Shown one piece after another: positions 10,679 through 18,223 of a stretch of 64,000 nt of DNA (position 1 is its first letter; every line of letters starts with the position of its first letter). Below the pieces are notes generated by a model. That model was not told the origin of the DNA. It searched no databases and was given only the letters and a program-made list of their open reading frames with translations. Source of the DNA: Solwaraspora sp. WMMD792 (lineage in GTDB: Bacteria; Actinomycetota; Actinomycetes; Mycobacteriales; Micromonosporaceae); NCBI RefSeq assembly GCF_029626105.1, contig NZ_JARUBH010000009.1, forward strand, positions 2,666,001-2,730,000, written 5' to 3'. A program made the position numbers and the translations under genes.

Positions 10679-10706
10679 TTGACACTCCAGATGCGCTCGC
10701 TAACAC
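10679..10706 (+). promoter_or_regulatory. Probable sigma-70-type promoter of the GH5 gene
   Basis: TTGACA at 10679-10684, a 16-bp spacer, then TAACAC at 10701-10706. The GAAC-N6-GTTC dyad just upstream could be a regulator site. The transcript would have a leader of about 160 nt. Confidence 0.4.
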
Positions 10707-10820
10707 TTGTCCGAAACACGCACGTAACGTACCGCAAACGCGGCTCCCTGCCGGCCCGACGCGCCTGATCTGCCCCGCGCGGTGTTAACGCGAACATAGT
10801 CAATCCACCGGAGAGACAGC

Positions 10821-10844
10821 GGGCCGGCGGTAGCCGTCCGGCCC
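10821..10844 (+). other. Leader hairpin upstream of the GH5 gene
   Basis: GGGCCGG pairs perfectly with CCGGCCC around a 10-nt loop, 13 nt before the AGGGAGG ribosome binding site. It could stabilise the leader or affect translation. No known riboswitch class was recognised. Confidence 0.35.
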
Positions 10845-10871
10845 GATGTCCGTTCCCAGGGAGGCCAGATC

Positions 10872-12362
10872 TTGTCAGAATCATCGTCCGGAACCCGGTC
10901 GTTGCGTCGATTGTCGATCACCCTGGTGGCCGCGGTGACGGCGATGGTCGGCACCGCAGTCGTCACATCGTCGCCAGCCACCGCCGCCACCAGCCAGTTC
11001 CGCGGCATGAACTGGGCCGTGCTGGGTGACAACTTCAGCACCGGTCCGCTCGTCGTGCACGGACTCAACTCATCCGACAGCAACGCGACGGTGCGGGCGA
11101 AGGCCAACGCCATCTACGACGACATGGCTGCCACCATGGGCGTCAACACCGTCCGGCTGCCGATCAACACCCACACGGTCGGGACGGCCTGGTGGGAGGC
11201 CTACCGAGGGGCCATCGACGCCGCCACCGAACGCGGGTTCAAGGTCATCCTCGCCTACTGGGAGGACGGTGCCGCCTCCGGCGGCCGGATCACGAACCTC
11301 GCCGCGTGGAACGCGATGTGGTCGACGGTCACCAACACCTACGGATCGAACCCCAACGTCTACTTCGAGCCGATGAACGAGCCGCACGGCTACAGCTCGG
11401 CGCAGTGGCGCGACGTCGCGGCCAACTGGCTCAGCTACCACTACTCGGCGGCGCCCGGTCGGGTGCTGATCGGCGGCACCGGCCTCAGCCAGGACCTGCG
11501 GGACGTGTGCAACGACAGCCGCTTCAACTCGACGCTGTTCTCCTTCCACCACTACGCCTTCTTCTACGGTGAGATGTCCTACGACGCCTTCCGCAGCCAC
11601 ATTCAGACCCGCCTCGGCAACTGCGCCTCCCGGGCGGTCGCCACCGAGTTCGGCGCGCCCATGAACGACGGTCGCAACTACGCCAACCCGAACAGCACCG
11701 ACAACTTCGTCCGCCACATCCGCGCCATGGCCCAGGTCATGCGCGACAACCAGATGGGCGGCACCTACTGGCCGGCCCTCGGCGGCAAGACCGGCAACAT
11801 CGGGTACGACTGGTACTCGATGTTCGCACTCAGCGGCAGCGGCACCAGCCTGAACCTGACCGTCCGCAACCCGTCCGGCGCCGACCGGATCCGCTACGGC
11901 TGGGGCGACACCGTCAGCGACGACCCCTCGACGCCGCCGACGGGGACGTTCTACCGGGTCACTGCGCGGCACAGCGGCAAGGCCATGGACGTCCAGCAGC
12001 CGAACACCGACAACGGTGCCCGGGTCGGCCAGTACGCGTACAACGGCAACGCATGGCAGCAGTGGCAGTTCCAGGATGCCGGCAGCGGCTACTGGCGCCT
12101 GATCAGCCGGCACAGCGGAAAGTGCCTCGACGTGGTGAGCGCGTCGACCGCCGACGGGGCCGAGCTCATCCAGTACACCTGCGGCACCGGCGCCAACCAG
12201 CAGTTCCAGATGGTCACCAACGGCAGCTACTTCCAGCTGCGGGCGCGGCACAGCGGAAAATGTGTGGACGTGCCGGCTGCGTCGACCGCAGACGGCGTCG
12301 TCCTCATGCAGTGGTCGTGCCACACCGGCACCAACCAGCAGTGGTCGCGTACGCCCGTCTGA
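10872..12362 (+). CDS. Secreted GH5 glycoside hydrolase with ricin-type (CBM13) lectin domain
   Basis: A 496-residue secreted enzyme. The TTG start is supported by AGGGAGG at 10858-10864, 7 nt upstream. Residues 1-38 form a signal peptide ending in an Ala-rich AxA site. Residues about 40-335 are a GH5 TIM barrel: FEPMNEPHG carries the acid/base Glu170 and TEFGAP the nucleophile Glu259. Residues about 360-496 hold three beta-trefoil repeats, each with an HSGK-x2-DV core. The second and third have the usual cysteine pair and the first lacks it. GH5 covers endoglucanases, mannanases and others, so beta-1,4-glucan hydrolysis is likely but substrate is not settled. The next gene begins 20 bp downstream. 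Confidence 0.88.
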   Translation: MSESSSGTRSLRRLSITLVAAVTAMVGTAVVTSSPATAATSQFRGMNWAVLGDNFSTGPLVVHGLNSSDSNATVRAKANAIYDDMAATMGVNTVRLPINTHTVGTAWWEAYRGAIDAATERGFKVILAYWEDGAASGGRITNLAAWNAMWSTVTNTYGSNPNVYFEPMNEPHGYSSAQWRDVAANWLSYHYSAAPGRVLIGGTGLSQDLRDVCNDSRFNSTLFSFHHYAFFYGEMSYDAFRSHIQTRLGNCASRAVATEFGAPMNDGRNYANPNSTDNFVRHIRAMAQVMRDNQMGGTYWPALGGKTGNIGYDWYSMFALSGSGTSLNLTVRNPSGADRIRYGWGDTVSDDPSTPPTGTFYRVTARHSGKAMDVQQPNTDNGARVGQYAYNGNAWQQWQFQDAGSGYWRLISRHSGKCLDVVSASTADGAELIQYTCGTGANQQFQMVTNGSYFQLRARHSGKCVDVPAASTADGVVLMQWSCHTGTNQQWSRTPV

Positions 12363-12382
12363 GGATCGCTAGTCTGCTGGTC

Positions 12383-13162
12383 ATGCGAACATCCCGCGAC
12401 CGGCTCGACCTGGCCGTCGACCCGGCCAGGTCGACCGGGCGCATGCTGCTCGCCGACGGCGTCGAGCAGTCGTACGTGGATGTCGCCGATCCCGCGTACC
12501 TGCGCTTCGAGTACGTGCGCCGGATGGCCGCCGGGGCCGATCTCGCCGCGCCTGCCGGTGCTCCGCTGGACGTGCTGCACCTCGGCGGCGGTGCGCTGAC
12601 GCTGCCCCGCTACGTCGCCGCCACCCGGCCCGGCTCGGCGCAGACCGTCGTCGAGCGGGATCCCGAAGTGGTCGCGCTGGTGGCGCGGGAGCTGCCGCCC
12701 CGGCCGGCCGGCGTCGAGGTCATGGTCGCCGACGCGCGGGAGGCGGTCACCGCCGCGCCCACCGACGCGTACGATCTGGTGCTCGCCGACATCTACCAGG
12801 CGGCCCGGATGCCGCCGCATGTCGCCACCGTCGGGTTCGCCGCCGAGGTCGCCCGGGTACTGCGACCGGACGGCATCTACCTGGTCAACGTCACCGACCT
12901 GCCACCGCTGGCCGGCACCCGGATGCAGGTGGCCACCCTGCGGGCGGTCTTCGCCGACGTCTGTGCCGTCGCCGACCGACGGATGCTGCGCGGCCGACGG
13001 TACGGCAACGTGGTACTCGCCGCGGCACGGGCGCCGGACCGCCTGCCGGTGGCGCGCCTGGTGGTACGGGCGCTGCGCGACCCGGTACCCGGCGGTGTGC
13101 TGCACGGACCGGCGCTGGACAGGTTCGTCGCCGGAGCCCGGCCCCGCGCCGACACGGCGTAG
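12383..13162 (+). CDS. Spermidine-synthase-like methyltransferase-fold protein
   Basis: A 259-residue protein with a Rossmann methyltransferase fold like the spermidine synthase family. LHLGGGALTLPRY is the nucleotide-binding glycine loop, TVVERDPEV is the acidic end of strand 2, and a YDLVLADIY segment follows. Members of this family fused to or found without polyamine specificity are common in actinomycetes, so the real substrate is unknown. The ATG at 12383 is chosen because the protein fold begins there. The gap to the GH5 gene is only 20 bp, so the two may share a transcript although no functional link is evident. Confidence 0.72.
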   Translation: MRTSRDRLDLAVDPARSTGRMLLADGVEQSYVDVADPAYLRFEYVRRMAAGADLAAPAGAPLDVLHLGGGALTLPRYVAATRPGSAQTVVERDPEVVALVARELPPRPAGVEVMVADAREAVTAAPTDAYDLVLADIYQAARMPPHVATVGFAAEVARVLRPDGIYLVNVTDLPPLAGTRMQVATLRAVFADVCAVADRRMLRGRRYGNVVLAAARAPDRLPVARLVVRALRDPVPGGVLHGPALDRFVAGARPRADTA

Positions 13163-13190
13163 CGGCGGGCACCGGCAGCGACGGGCGTGG

Positions 13191-13426
13191 CTACCAGAAT
13201 GCGGGCCAGTGCTCCGGCCGTCAGGCCGGGGGTGAAGGCCCGCGCTGGCAGGGCCGCCAAGGCAGAAGCAGTACCCTAGGCCGGCCGGTTCTGCTGCTCG
13301 ATGTACTGCTGCACGATGCGCAGTGGCGCGCCGCGGTGAAACGGTAACCCACCGAAACACTGCGCGTGTCACGCGCAGCGTGGCTGGAATCGCCGCCGTT
13401 TAGCCTTAGGGCGGCGAGGATGTCAA
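13191..13426 (+). mobile_element. Internally deleted IS605-type derivative (solo LE/RE, MITE-like)
   Basis: This 236-bp segment is a near copy of the two ends of the intact element at 13715-15487, in opposite orientation. Bases 13191-13262 match the reverse complement of 15417-15487. Bases 13281-13321 match the 3' end of tnpA: the antisense strand still reads VQQYIEQQ followed by a TAG. Bases 13335-13426 match the tnpB 3' end, still ending RSVAGIAAV-stop at 13401-13403, and the right-end hairpin plus TGTCAA. The transposase genes between are gone. Divergence from the intact copy (for example an extra CCTTAG in the right-end loop) shows it is not a fresh duplication. Confidence 0.8.
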
Positions 13427-13441
13427 TGACGTGCCGAGCAC

Positions 13442-13714
13442 CTAGCTCACGACATCGGCGGCGCTGTAGTCATCGCCGGTACCGATCAGTGCCGGCAGGA
13501 ACGCCAGATCCTGCCCGAGAGTGAGTAGCGGGGGTTCGCGGTAGCCGTCGGGTCGTCGCTGTGCCAGGCCCACCGAAGCGACGAGACCGTTGCACAGACA
13601 GCGGCTCCCGACGGTGTCCTGTACGACGCCGCCCTTGCGGAGGTACTCGTCGACCGGTTCAGCGGGACAGCGGAAGCCGACCTTGCCGTCCGGCCGCTGG
13701 TACGGGCTGCGGAG
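13442..13714 (-). pseudogene. C-terminal fragment of a nitronate monooxygenase-like gene
   Basis: The minus strand encodes 90 residues and a TAG stop. It contains GFRCPAEPVDEYLRKGG, GSRCLCNGLVASVGL and LTLGQDLAFLPALIGTG, which I recognise as the C-terminal end of the nitronate monooxygenase (2-nitropropane dioxygenase) family. The FMN-binding N-terminal part is absent. The reading frame is cut exactly where the right end of the intact insertion element begins. I did not find the missing part beyond the other end of that element, so a deletion or rearrangement probably followed insertion. Confidence 0.75.
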
Positions 13715-13850
13715 TTGACATCCTCGCCGCCCTAAACGGCGGCGATTCCAGCCACGCCGCGCGTGACACGCGCGGTGTTCTGGTGGGTTACCGTTTCACC
13801 GCGCGGTGCCGGGACGGGTCCCGGTCCTACCCGCGCTCCACGGTCGTTGA
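13715..13850 (-). ncRNA. Candidate omega RNA (reRNA) at the tnpB 3' end
   Basis: TnpB nucleases use a guide RNA that overlaps the 3' end of tnpB and the element's right end. Here the tnpB C-terminal codons contain a perfect GCGCGTG-T-CACGCGC stem, followed by a GCCGCC/GGCGGC hairpin around the stop codon and then the end at GATGTCAA. The same structures are kept in the deleted copy at 13335-13426. The guide would start in the flanking sequence below 13715, that is, in the nitronate monooxygenase remnant. The 5' limit is a guess. Confidence 0.35.
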
Positions 13851-14970
13851 AGTCCGCCTGCCCGGCGGCCTTGATGTTGATCGCCGCGTTGACGTCCCGA
13901 TCGTGGTGACTGCCACACGGACAGACCCACGACCGCACGTTCAACGCCATCCTGTCGTTGATCCGGCCGCAGTCCGAGCACATCCGGGTGGACGGGAGCC
14001 ACCGGTCCACCCGGGCGAACGTGCGTCCGGACCTCGCCGCCTTGTACTCCAGCATGCCGACGAACGACGACCATCCGGCGTCGTGCACCGACTTCGCCAG
14101 CCGGGTCCGGCCGAGACCGACGACACACAGGTCCTCGACGTACACCGCTTGATTCTCACGGATGATCGCCGTGGACAGCTTGTGCTGCCAGTCCCGCCGG
14201 GTGTCGGCCACCCGGGCGTGCGCCCTGGCGACCTCCACGACAGCCTTCCCACGGCGGCTGCTGCCCCGCTGTTTACGCGACAGGGCCTGCTGCAGCCGCT
14301 TGAGCCTGCGGGCCGCGCGGCGCAGGAACCTGGGCGCGGCCACCTTCGTGCCGTCCGACATGACCGCGAAATGCGTCAGCCCCAGATCGATCCCCACCTC
14401 GGCGTCCACCTCGGGCAGCGGCTCGCCCGTGGCCCGCACGACGAACGAGGCAAAATACCGCCCGGCCGCGTCCCGGATGACCGTCACGGACGACGGGTCC
14501 GACGGCAACATCCGGGACCAACGGACCGTGAGATCGCCGATCCTCGGCAGCCGCAGACGACCGTTGTCCAGCACCGTGAACCGGGAGTTACGGGTGAAAC
14601 GGATGGCCTGCCGGTTGTCCTTACGGGACCGGAACCTCGGCGGGGCCACCATGCGGCCCTTGCGTCTGCCGGTGATCGAGGCGAAGAAGTTGCGGTACGC
14701 GGTGTTCAGGTCCGCGAGGGCCTGCTGCAACACCACCGCCGACACCTCACCCAGCCACGCCCGCTCCGGAGTCGCCTTGGCCCGCGTGATGACCCGCTTC
14801 GACAACTCGGCGTCCGACACGTACGGCAGGCCCTGCTCGTAGGCGGTCTGCCGTGCACGCAGCCCGTCGTTGAACACCACCCGGGCGCATCCGAACGCCC
14901 GGGCCAGCGCGATCTGCTGGCCGGGTGTCGGATAGACCCGGAACTGGTACCGGAGCTGCACGAACCACAC
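13732..14970 (-). CDS. tnpB: TnpB RNA-guided nuclease (IS605 OrfB)
   Basis: A 412-residue TnpB, full length for the family. The N-terminal helix-turn-helix region is residues 1-100. The RuvC-like nuclease has all three acidic residues: Asp195 in VGIDLGLTHF, Glu279 in VYVEDL and Asp359 in HHDRDVNAA. A zinc ribbon (CSDCG ... CPCG) lies between the last two. TnpB proteins cut DNA guided by an RNA from the element's right end and help the transposon persist after excision. It starts 16 bp from the divergent tnpA, so the promoters must overlap in the AT-rich ATATCATATT segment between them. Confidence 0.93.
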   Translation of the reverse strand: MWFVQLRYQFRVYPTPGQQIALARAFGCARVVFNDGLRARQTAYEQGLPYVSDAELSKRVITRAKATPERAWLGEVSAVVLQQALADLNTAYRNFFASITGRRKGRMVAPPRFRSRKDNRQAIRFTRNSRFTVLDNGRLRLPRIGDLTVRWSRMLPSDPSSVTVIRDAAGRYFASFVVRATGEPLPEVDAEVGIDLGLTHFAVMSDGTKVAAPRFLRRAARRLKRLQQALSRKQRGSSRRGKAVVEVARAHARVADTRRDWQHKLSTAIIRENQAVYVEDLCVVGLGRTRLAKSVHDAGWSSFVGMLEYKAARSGRTFARVDRWLPSTRMCSDCGRINDRMALNVRSWVCPCGSHHDRDVNAAINIKAAGQADFNDRGARVGPGPVPAPRGETVTHQNTARVTRGVAGIAAV

Positions 14971-14986
14971 AATATCATATTGGTCT

Positions 14987-15457
14987 ATGGCAGAAGTCGA
15001 AGACGTCCGTACCGGCAGGCACCGTGTCTTCGCGATGCATGTTCACTTGGTTTTCGTGACGAAGTTCCGGCACACGGTGTTCGCCGACCGGCACCTGACC
15101 CGCATGGAACAGATCATGCGGGACGTATGCACGGACTTCGAGGCCGAACTGGTCGAGTTCAACGGCGGCCACAACCATGTCCACCTGCTGGTCGACCACC
15201 CACCCAAAGTCGCCGTGGCCCGCCTGGTCAACTCACTCAAGGGCGTCCCGTCGCGCCGCCCGCGGCAGGAGTTCCCCGACCTCGCACGCCACTACCACCG
15301 GGCCAACAAGCTCTGGTCGGGCTCGTACTTCGCCGGCTCCGTCGGCGGCGCACCACCAAGCATCGTGACGCAGTACATCGAGCAGGAAACCGGCCAGGTT
15401 AGAGCACTGCTCGGACCCTGGCGGCCCTCCCAGCGCGGGCCTTCACCCCCGGCCTGA
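14987..15457 (+). CDS. tnpA: TnpA Y1 HUH transposase (IS200-like)
   Basis: A 156-residue single-strand transposase. The HUH motif is His64-Val-His66 in HNHVHLLV, and the catalytic tyrosine is Tyr130 in QYIEQ. The N-terminal HLVFVTKFRH strand is typical of IS200/IS605 transposases. Family members cut and join single-stranded ends at the subterminal hairpins. Its last codons (RGPSPPA-stop) lie inside the left-end hairpin. Length and motifs suggest a functional enzyme. Confidence 0.92.
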   Translation: MAEVEDVRTGRHRVFAMHVHLVFVTKFRHTVFADRHLTRMEQIMRDVCTDFEAELVEFNGGHNHVHLLVDHPPKVAVARLVNSLKGVPSRRPRQEFPDLARHYHRANKLWSGSYFAGSVGGAPPSIVTQYIEQETGQVRALLGPWRPSQRGPSPPA

Positions 15458-15487
15458 AGGCCGGAGCACTGGCCCGCATTCCGGTAG

Positions 15488-15673
15488 CGGGTCCACCCGA
15501 TGCCTCGGGCGGCGGCACGTCCCACCTCAGCACGGAGCGTGGGCGATGCTCATCGTCCCCCGGCTCGCCGGCGTCCTGGTGACCGGTCTCCGGTGGCCGC
15601 ATCTGCCGCTGCTCGGTGCCTGGTGGCCGACTACCTGTGCTGTTACTACCCCCTGCAGGCCGTCAGTTTCGCA
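15488..15673. other. Non-coding stretch beside the insertion element
   Basis: I see no recognisable coding sequence here on either strand. In particular the minus strand does not continue the nitronate monooxygenase reading frame that is cut at the other end of the element. Confidence 0.4.
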
Positions 15674-15823
15674 TCAGTGGCACTGAGGACGTCGGCATCC
15701 CGCACATCTGTGGCTCCGCTCCGGTGCTGGCGGCCGCCGTGACCGGTCGACGACTTCGCGGGCGACCACCGCGTACATGGCCGCGACCCTACCCGGTTCG
15801 GCTCCCACCTCCTCAGTAGACAT
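15674..15823 (-). CDS. Possible small Cys-rich protein (49 aa)
   Basis: An ATG-started minus-strand frame encodes 49 residues: MSTEEVGAEP at the start, AAMYAVVAREVVDRS in the middle and HRCAGCRRPQCH before the stop. The C-x2-C-x4-C-H ending could bind zinc. No strong ribosome binding site is visible and I do not recognise a family. It may be real, or the remnant of a longer gene. Confidence 0.3.
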   Translation of the reverse strand: MSTEEVGAEPGRVAAMYAVVAREVVDRSRRPPAPERSHRCAGCRRPQCH

Positions 15824-15857
15824 GTCGGCGTGAGACAAGCCAACCGGCGCAGGCTCA

Positions 15858-15887
15858 GGCGGGCCGGCACCTGAGTGCCGGCCCGCC
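15858..15887. terminator. Strong hairpin, probable terminator of the esterase gene
   Basis: A perfect 13-bp GC-rich stem (GGCGGGCCGGCAC pairing with its complement) around a CTGA loop. It lies 29 bp after the stop of the minus-strand esterase gene. There is no U-tract, which is common for actinomycete terminators. Confidence 0.65.
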
Positions 15888-15916
15888 GAGCGGTTGATCC
15901 GTCAATGGTGGTGGAA

Positions 15917-17146
15917 TCAGGTCCCGGCGCAGGTGACGGTGGCGCCGCTGCCGTTTCCGCTGCCCTGGAATCCGAAACTGGTGCTCTGGCCGGCGGCCAG
16001 CCGGCCGTTGTAGCTCTGGTTGGTGACGGTAACGGTGCCGCTGGTGCCACTGGCGACGCCGTTCCACATCGAACTGACCGACGCTCCGCTCGGCAGGTTG
16101 AGGGTGACCCGCCAGCCGGTGAGCGGGGTGCTTGCGGCGGTCACGGTGACGGTCGCGACGAAGCCACTGTTCCACTGGTCCTGCACCGTGTAGGCGGCGG
16201 TGCAGGCGGGGGCGCCGGTGGGCGGCGGGGTGGTCGGCGGCACCGTCGGCGGCGCAGTGGTGGGCGCCACGGTCGGCGGCGGAGTGGTGGGTGGCGGGTC
16301 GCCGTCGAGCGTCAGGTTCTTCTGCTGGACGCTCCACTGGCTGCGGCACAGGCCGCAGTCGGCACCGACGAAGTTGGCGCCGGCGGTGGTGTCGCCCTTG
16401 AGCCGCCACTTGAGGTAGAGCACCGCTACCCGACCGAACTCGCCGCCGTTGGGCTGGTCGTAGGTGCCGCCGTGCCCGACGTTGAGGTTGCCCATGAAGG
16501 CGGGCAACCCGGCCGGCAGCTTGCCCCAGTCGTCGATGGCGTTCGGGTACGCGATGTCGCTGGGCCCGCCGATGAAGTAGGCGATCGGCTTGGTCAGTCT
16601 CCTGAGCTGGTAGTCGTCGGCGTCGTTCAGCAGACCGCTGCTGAAGATGCCGGTGGTGGTGACGCGCGGGTCGTTGGAGACGGCGTAGGCCTCCAATCCG
16701 CCACAGGAGAAGCCCGCCACGGCGACCTTTGTCGTGTCGAGCTTGCCGTAGTACTTGCTGCCCGGCCGGGAGTTCTCCGCGACGGCCCAGTCGATGGACT
16801 GGGTGAGCATCTGGGAGGTGGTGGAGCCGGACCCGTTCGGGGCGCCGTTGGCGATGGCGAGGAAGCCGTGGGAGGCGATCTCGCGGAGGAAGTTGCCCTG
16901 CGAGAGGCCGTTGGCCGAGCAGCCGCCGTTGCCCCAGACGAGGATCGGAAGGCGCTCGGCCGGGAGGTTCTGGGGTCGGAAGATGGTGTGGTTTGCCAGG
17001 CTGGCCGCGGTTTCGTAGTCGGCGGGGTAGGGGCCGGAGCCGCCGACCGCGGCACCGGCCGGTGTCGCGCCGAGCGCGACGGTCACGGCGGCGACCGGGA
17101 CGATGACGGTCGCCAGGACAGCGGCGATCTTCGGTCTACTTCGCAT
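15917..17146 (-). CDS. Secreted alpha/beta-hydrolase (esterase) with C-terminal CBM2
   Basis: A 409-residue secreted protein. ATG 17146 is preferred over an upstream in-frame start because GGAGGGG lies just before it and the signal peptide begins there. Residues 1-33 form the signal peptide. Residues about 40-270 are an alpha/beta hydrolase: GFSCGG has nucleophile Ser147, with Asp197 and His225 (NVGHGG) as likely partners. A Pro/Thr linker spans 283-312. Residues 313-409 are a CBM2-type cellulose-binding module, with flanking Cys315/Cys406 and exposed Trp325, Trp345 and Trp361. It probably removes acyl groups from plant polysaccharide, or cleaves polyesters, while bound to cellulose. Confidence 0.85.
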   Translation of the reverse strand: MRSRPKIAAVLATVIVPVAAVTVALGATPAGAAVGGSGPYPADYETAASLANHTIFRPQNLPAERLPILVWGNGGCSANGLSQGNFLREIASHGFLAIANGAPNGSGSTTSQMLTQSIDWAVAENSRPGSKYYGKLDTTKVAVAGFSCGGLEAYAVSNDPRVTTTGIFSSGLLNDADDYQLRRLTKPIAYFIGGPSDIAYPNAIDDWGKLPAGLPAFMGNLNVGHGGTYDQPNGGEFGRVAVLYLKWRLKGDTTAGANFVGADCGLCRSQWSVQQKNLTLDGDPPPTTPPPTVAPTTAPPTVPPTTPPPTGAPACTAAYTVQDQWNSGFVATVTVTAASTPLTGWRVTLNLPSGASVSSMWNGVASGTSGTVTVTNQSYNGRLAAGQSTSFGFQGSGNGSGATVTCAGT

Positions 17147-17226
17147 TGCCCCTCCTGCGGGTGTCGCGACAGGCGCGTGGACCGCCCGGCCGCGTCCCAC
17201 AGCATTCCGATGCAAGCTGTGCAGTT

Positions 17227-17255
17227 ACTATCACCCTGGCAACGAAATGTGTCAA
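17227..17255 (-). promoter_or_regulatory. Promoter of the esterase gene
   Basis: On the minus strand TTGACA (17250-17255) and GATAGT (17227-17232) are separated by exactly 17 bp, about 80 bp before the esterase start. The -35 box overlaps the stop codon of the upstream PaaX-like gene, so the esterase is transcribed separately from the catabolic operon. Confidence 0.6.
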
Positions 17256-18202
17256 TGGATCGCCCGGTCGGAGTCCCTCGATGCCTGGAAGTGGGTGATC
17301 CACGAGGCGGCATCCGGCCAGTACGGCGTCACCACCTCGACGAGCCGGGCCTGCGCGAGCGAACCGAGCGCCGAGTGGATGTCCAGGAAGATCTCCCTGG
17401 CCTGCTGCCGGGGCCAGGGATCCGGCAGCAGATGCGCGGGCAGATCCGGATCGGTGTCGGGGAACCTCCGCCAGGAGTCCATGGCGGAGGTCCGGGCCAC
17501 CAGGGCACTGACCGCATCCACCTGCCCGTTGCGCACGGCGGTGCGCAGCGGCGCGAACCGCGCGATGAAGCTCGAGTACGCGGCGGCCAGCCCGGCCAGG
17601 TCGTACGCGCCGGCCGGGCCGTGCGGCCCCGCCTCCTCGTCGAACCGGACATGCATGACCGACCACCGGGCACCGGTCACCTGGCGCAGCAGTTCGCTCA
17701 GTGCCCGCTTCACCGGCTCGGCGTCGGATCCCGGCCGGATCCAGACGCTGTCGTACAGGCCCACGAAACGCAGCGCGCTCAACGCCCTGCGTACCGCGTG
17801 CCGCGACGCCTGGCCGGAGCTCGGAATCGAGAAGGACACCATCAGCCACTGGCCGGACCACTGGGGCGGACGGGCGCCGAAGCTCAGGAAGTGCCGCATC
17901 CGCGAACGGTGCCGGGCGATCGCGGCGGGCGTGAGATGGTAGACCGGTGGCCGCCCGGTCCCCCGGGTCGCGATGAGTCCCCGCTTGACCAGCCGGGACA
18001 ACGCCGCACGGGCGCTGGACTCGCTGACCCCGAACTCGGCCAGAATGGCAATGACCGCCGCCGACGGCAGATCGGCGTCCGATGAGTCGAGATACTCACC
18101 GAGCAGGGTCGCCAGCAGATGCTGTGGGCTCGAGCCGGCCTGTGCGCGGGGGATTCGAAGGTCGTCGGCGGGTTCCTCGGCGTTCACCTCACCAGATTGC
18201 AC
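17252..18202 (-). CDS. PaaX family transcriptional regulator
   Basis: A 316-residue protein with the PaaX layout. A winged helix-turn-helix spans about 30-105 (FGVSESSARAALSRLVKRGL), then a central ferredoxin-like domain and a C-terminal PaaX-C domain (about 215-300). PaaX represses phenylacetate degradation by sensing phenylacetyl-CoA, and relatives sense other acyl-CoAs. The GTG start is tentative, since another GTG lies five codons in. It is the last gene of the 25337-17252 operon, 21 bp after the VOC gene, so it could give an acyl-CoA-responsive layer of control beside the TetR regulator. Confidence 0.82.
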   Translation of the reverse strand: MQSGEVNAEEPADDLRIPRAQAGSSPQHLLATLLGEYLDSSDADLPSAAVIAILAEFGVSESSARAALSRLVKRGLIATRGTGRPPVYHLTPAAIARHRSRMRHFLSFGARPPQWSGQWLMVSFSIPSSGQASRHAVRRALSALRFVGLYDSVWIRPGSDAEPVKRALSELLRQVTGARWSVMHVRFDEEAGPHGPAGAYDLAGLAAAYSSFIARFAPLRTAVRNGQVDAVSALVARTSAMDSWRRFPDTDPDLPAHLLPDPWPRQQAREIFLDIHSALGSLAQARLVEVVTPYWPDAASWITHFQASRDSDRAIH

Positions 18203-18223
18203 CCGCCGGCATCGCCTCGCCGG

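Larger units (their letters stand above)
10572..10871. other. Intergenic region with direct repeats and promoter signals
   Basis: This 300-bp gap has no convincing gene. Just after the condensation gene there are two imperfect direct copies of about 18 bp (GCCGGTGTGGTTCACCAA at 10575 and a close copy at 10596). A dyad GAAC-N6-GTTC lies at about 10658-10671, just upstream of the likely glycanase promoter. A hairpin lies in the leader at 10821-10844. No clear intrinsic terminator for the biosynthetic operon was seen. Confidence 0.5.
13715..15487. mobile_element. IS200/IS605-type insertion sequence with divergent tnpA and tnpB
   Basis: The ends are set by comparison with the deleted copy at 13191-13426. 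The right end (TTGACA at 13715, hairpin around the tnpB stop) lies next to tnpB. The left end (about 15417-15487) lies after tnpA. The left end carries a subterminal hairpin GGCCTTCA/TGAAGGCC at about 15439-15463, as expected for Y1 (HUH) transposons, which lack terminal inverted repeats. Both genes look intact, so the element may still be active. The family inserts without target duplication. Confidence 0.85.

Noticed and set aside
14971-14986. The AT-rich gap between tnpB and tnpA as a regulatory operator
   Set aside because: It contains ATATCATATT, but 16 bp is too short to separate promoter from operator. It is just the divergent promoter core.
13561-15402. A 613-codon plus-strand frame
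   Set aside because: It runs antisense to tnpB and then out of frame through tnpA. Both real genes have complete catalytic motifs.
15488-15673. Upstream half of the nitronate monooxygenase gene on the far side of the insertion element
   Set aside because: Reading the minus strand near the junction gave no family residues (the expected Cys-Asp-Leu-Gly-Tyr lead-in is absent).
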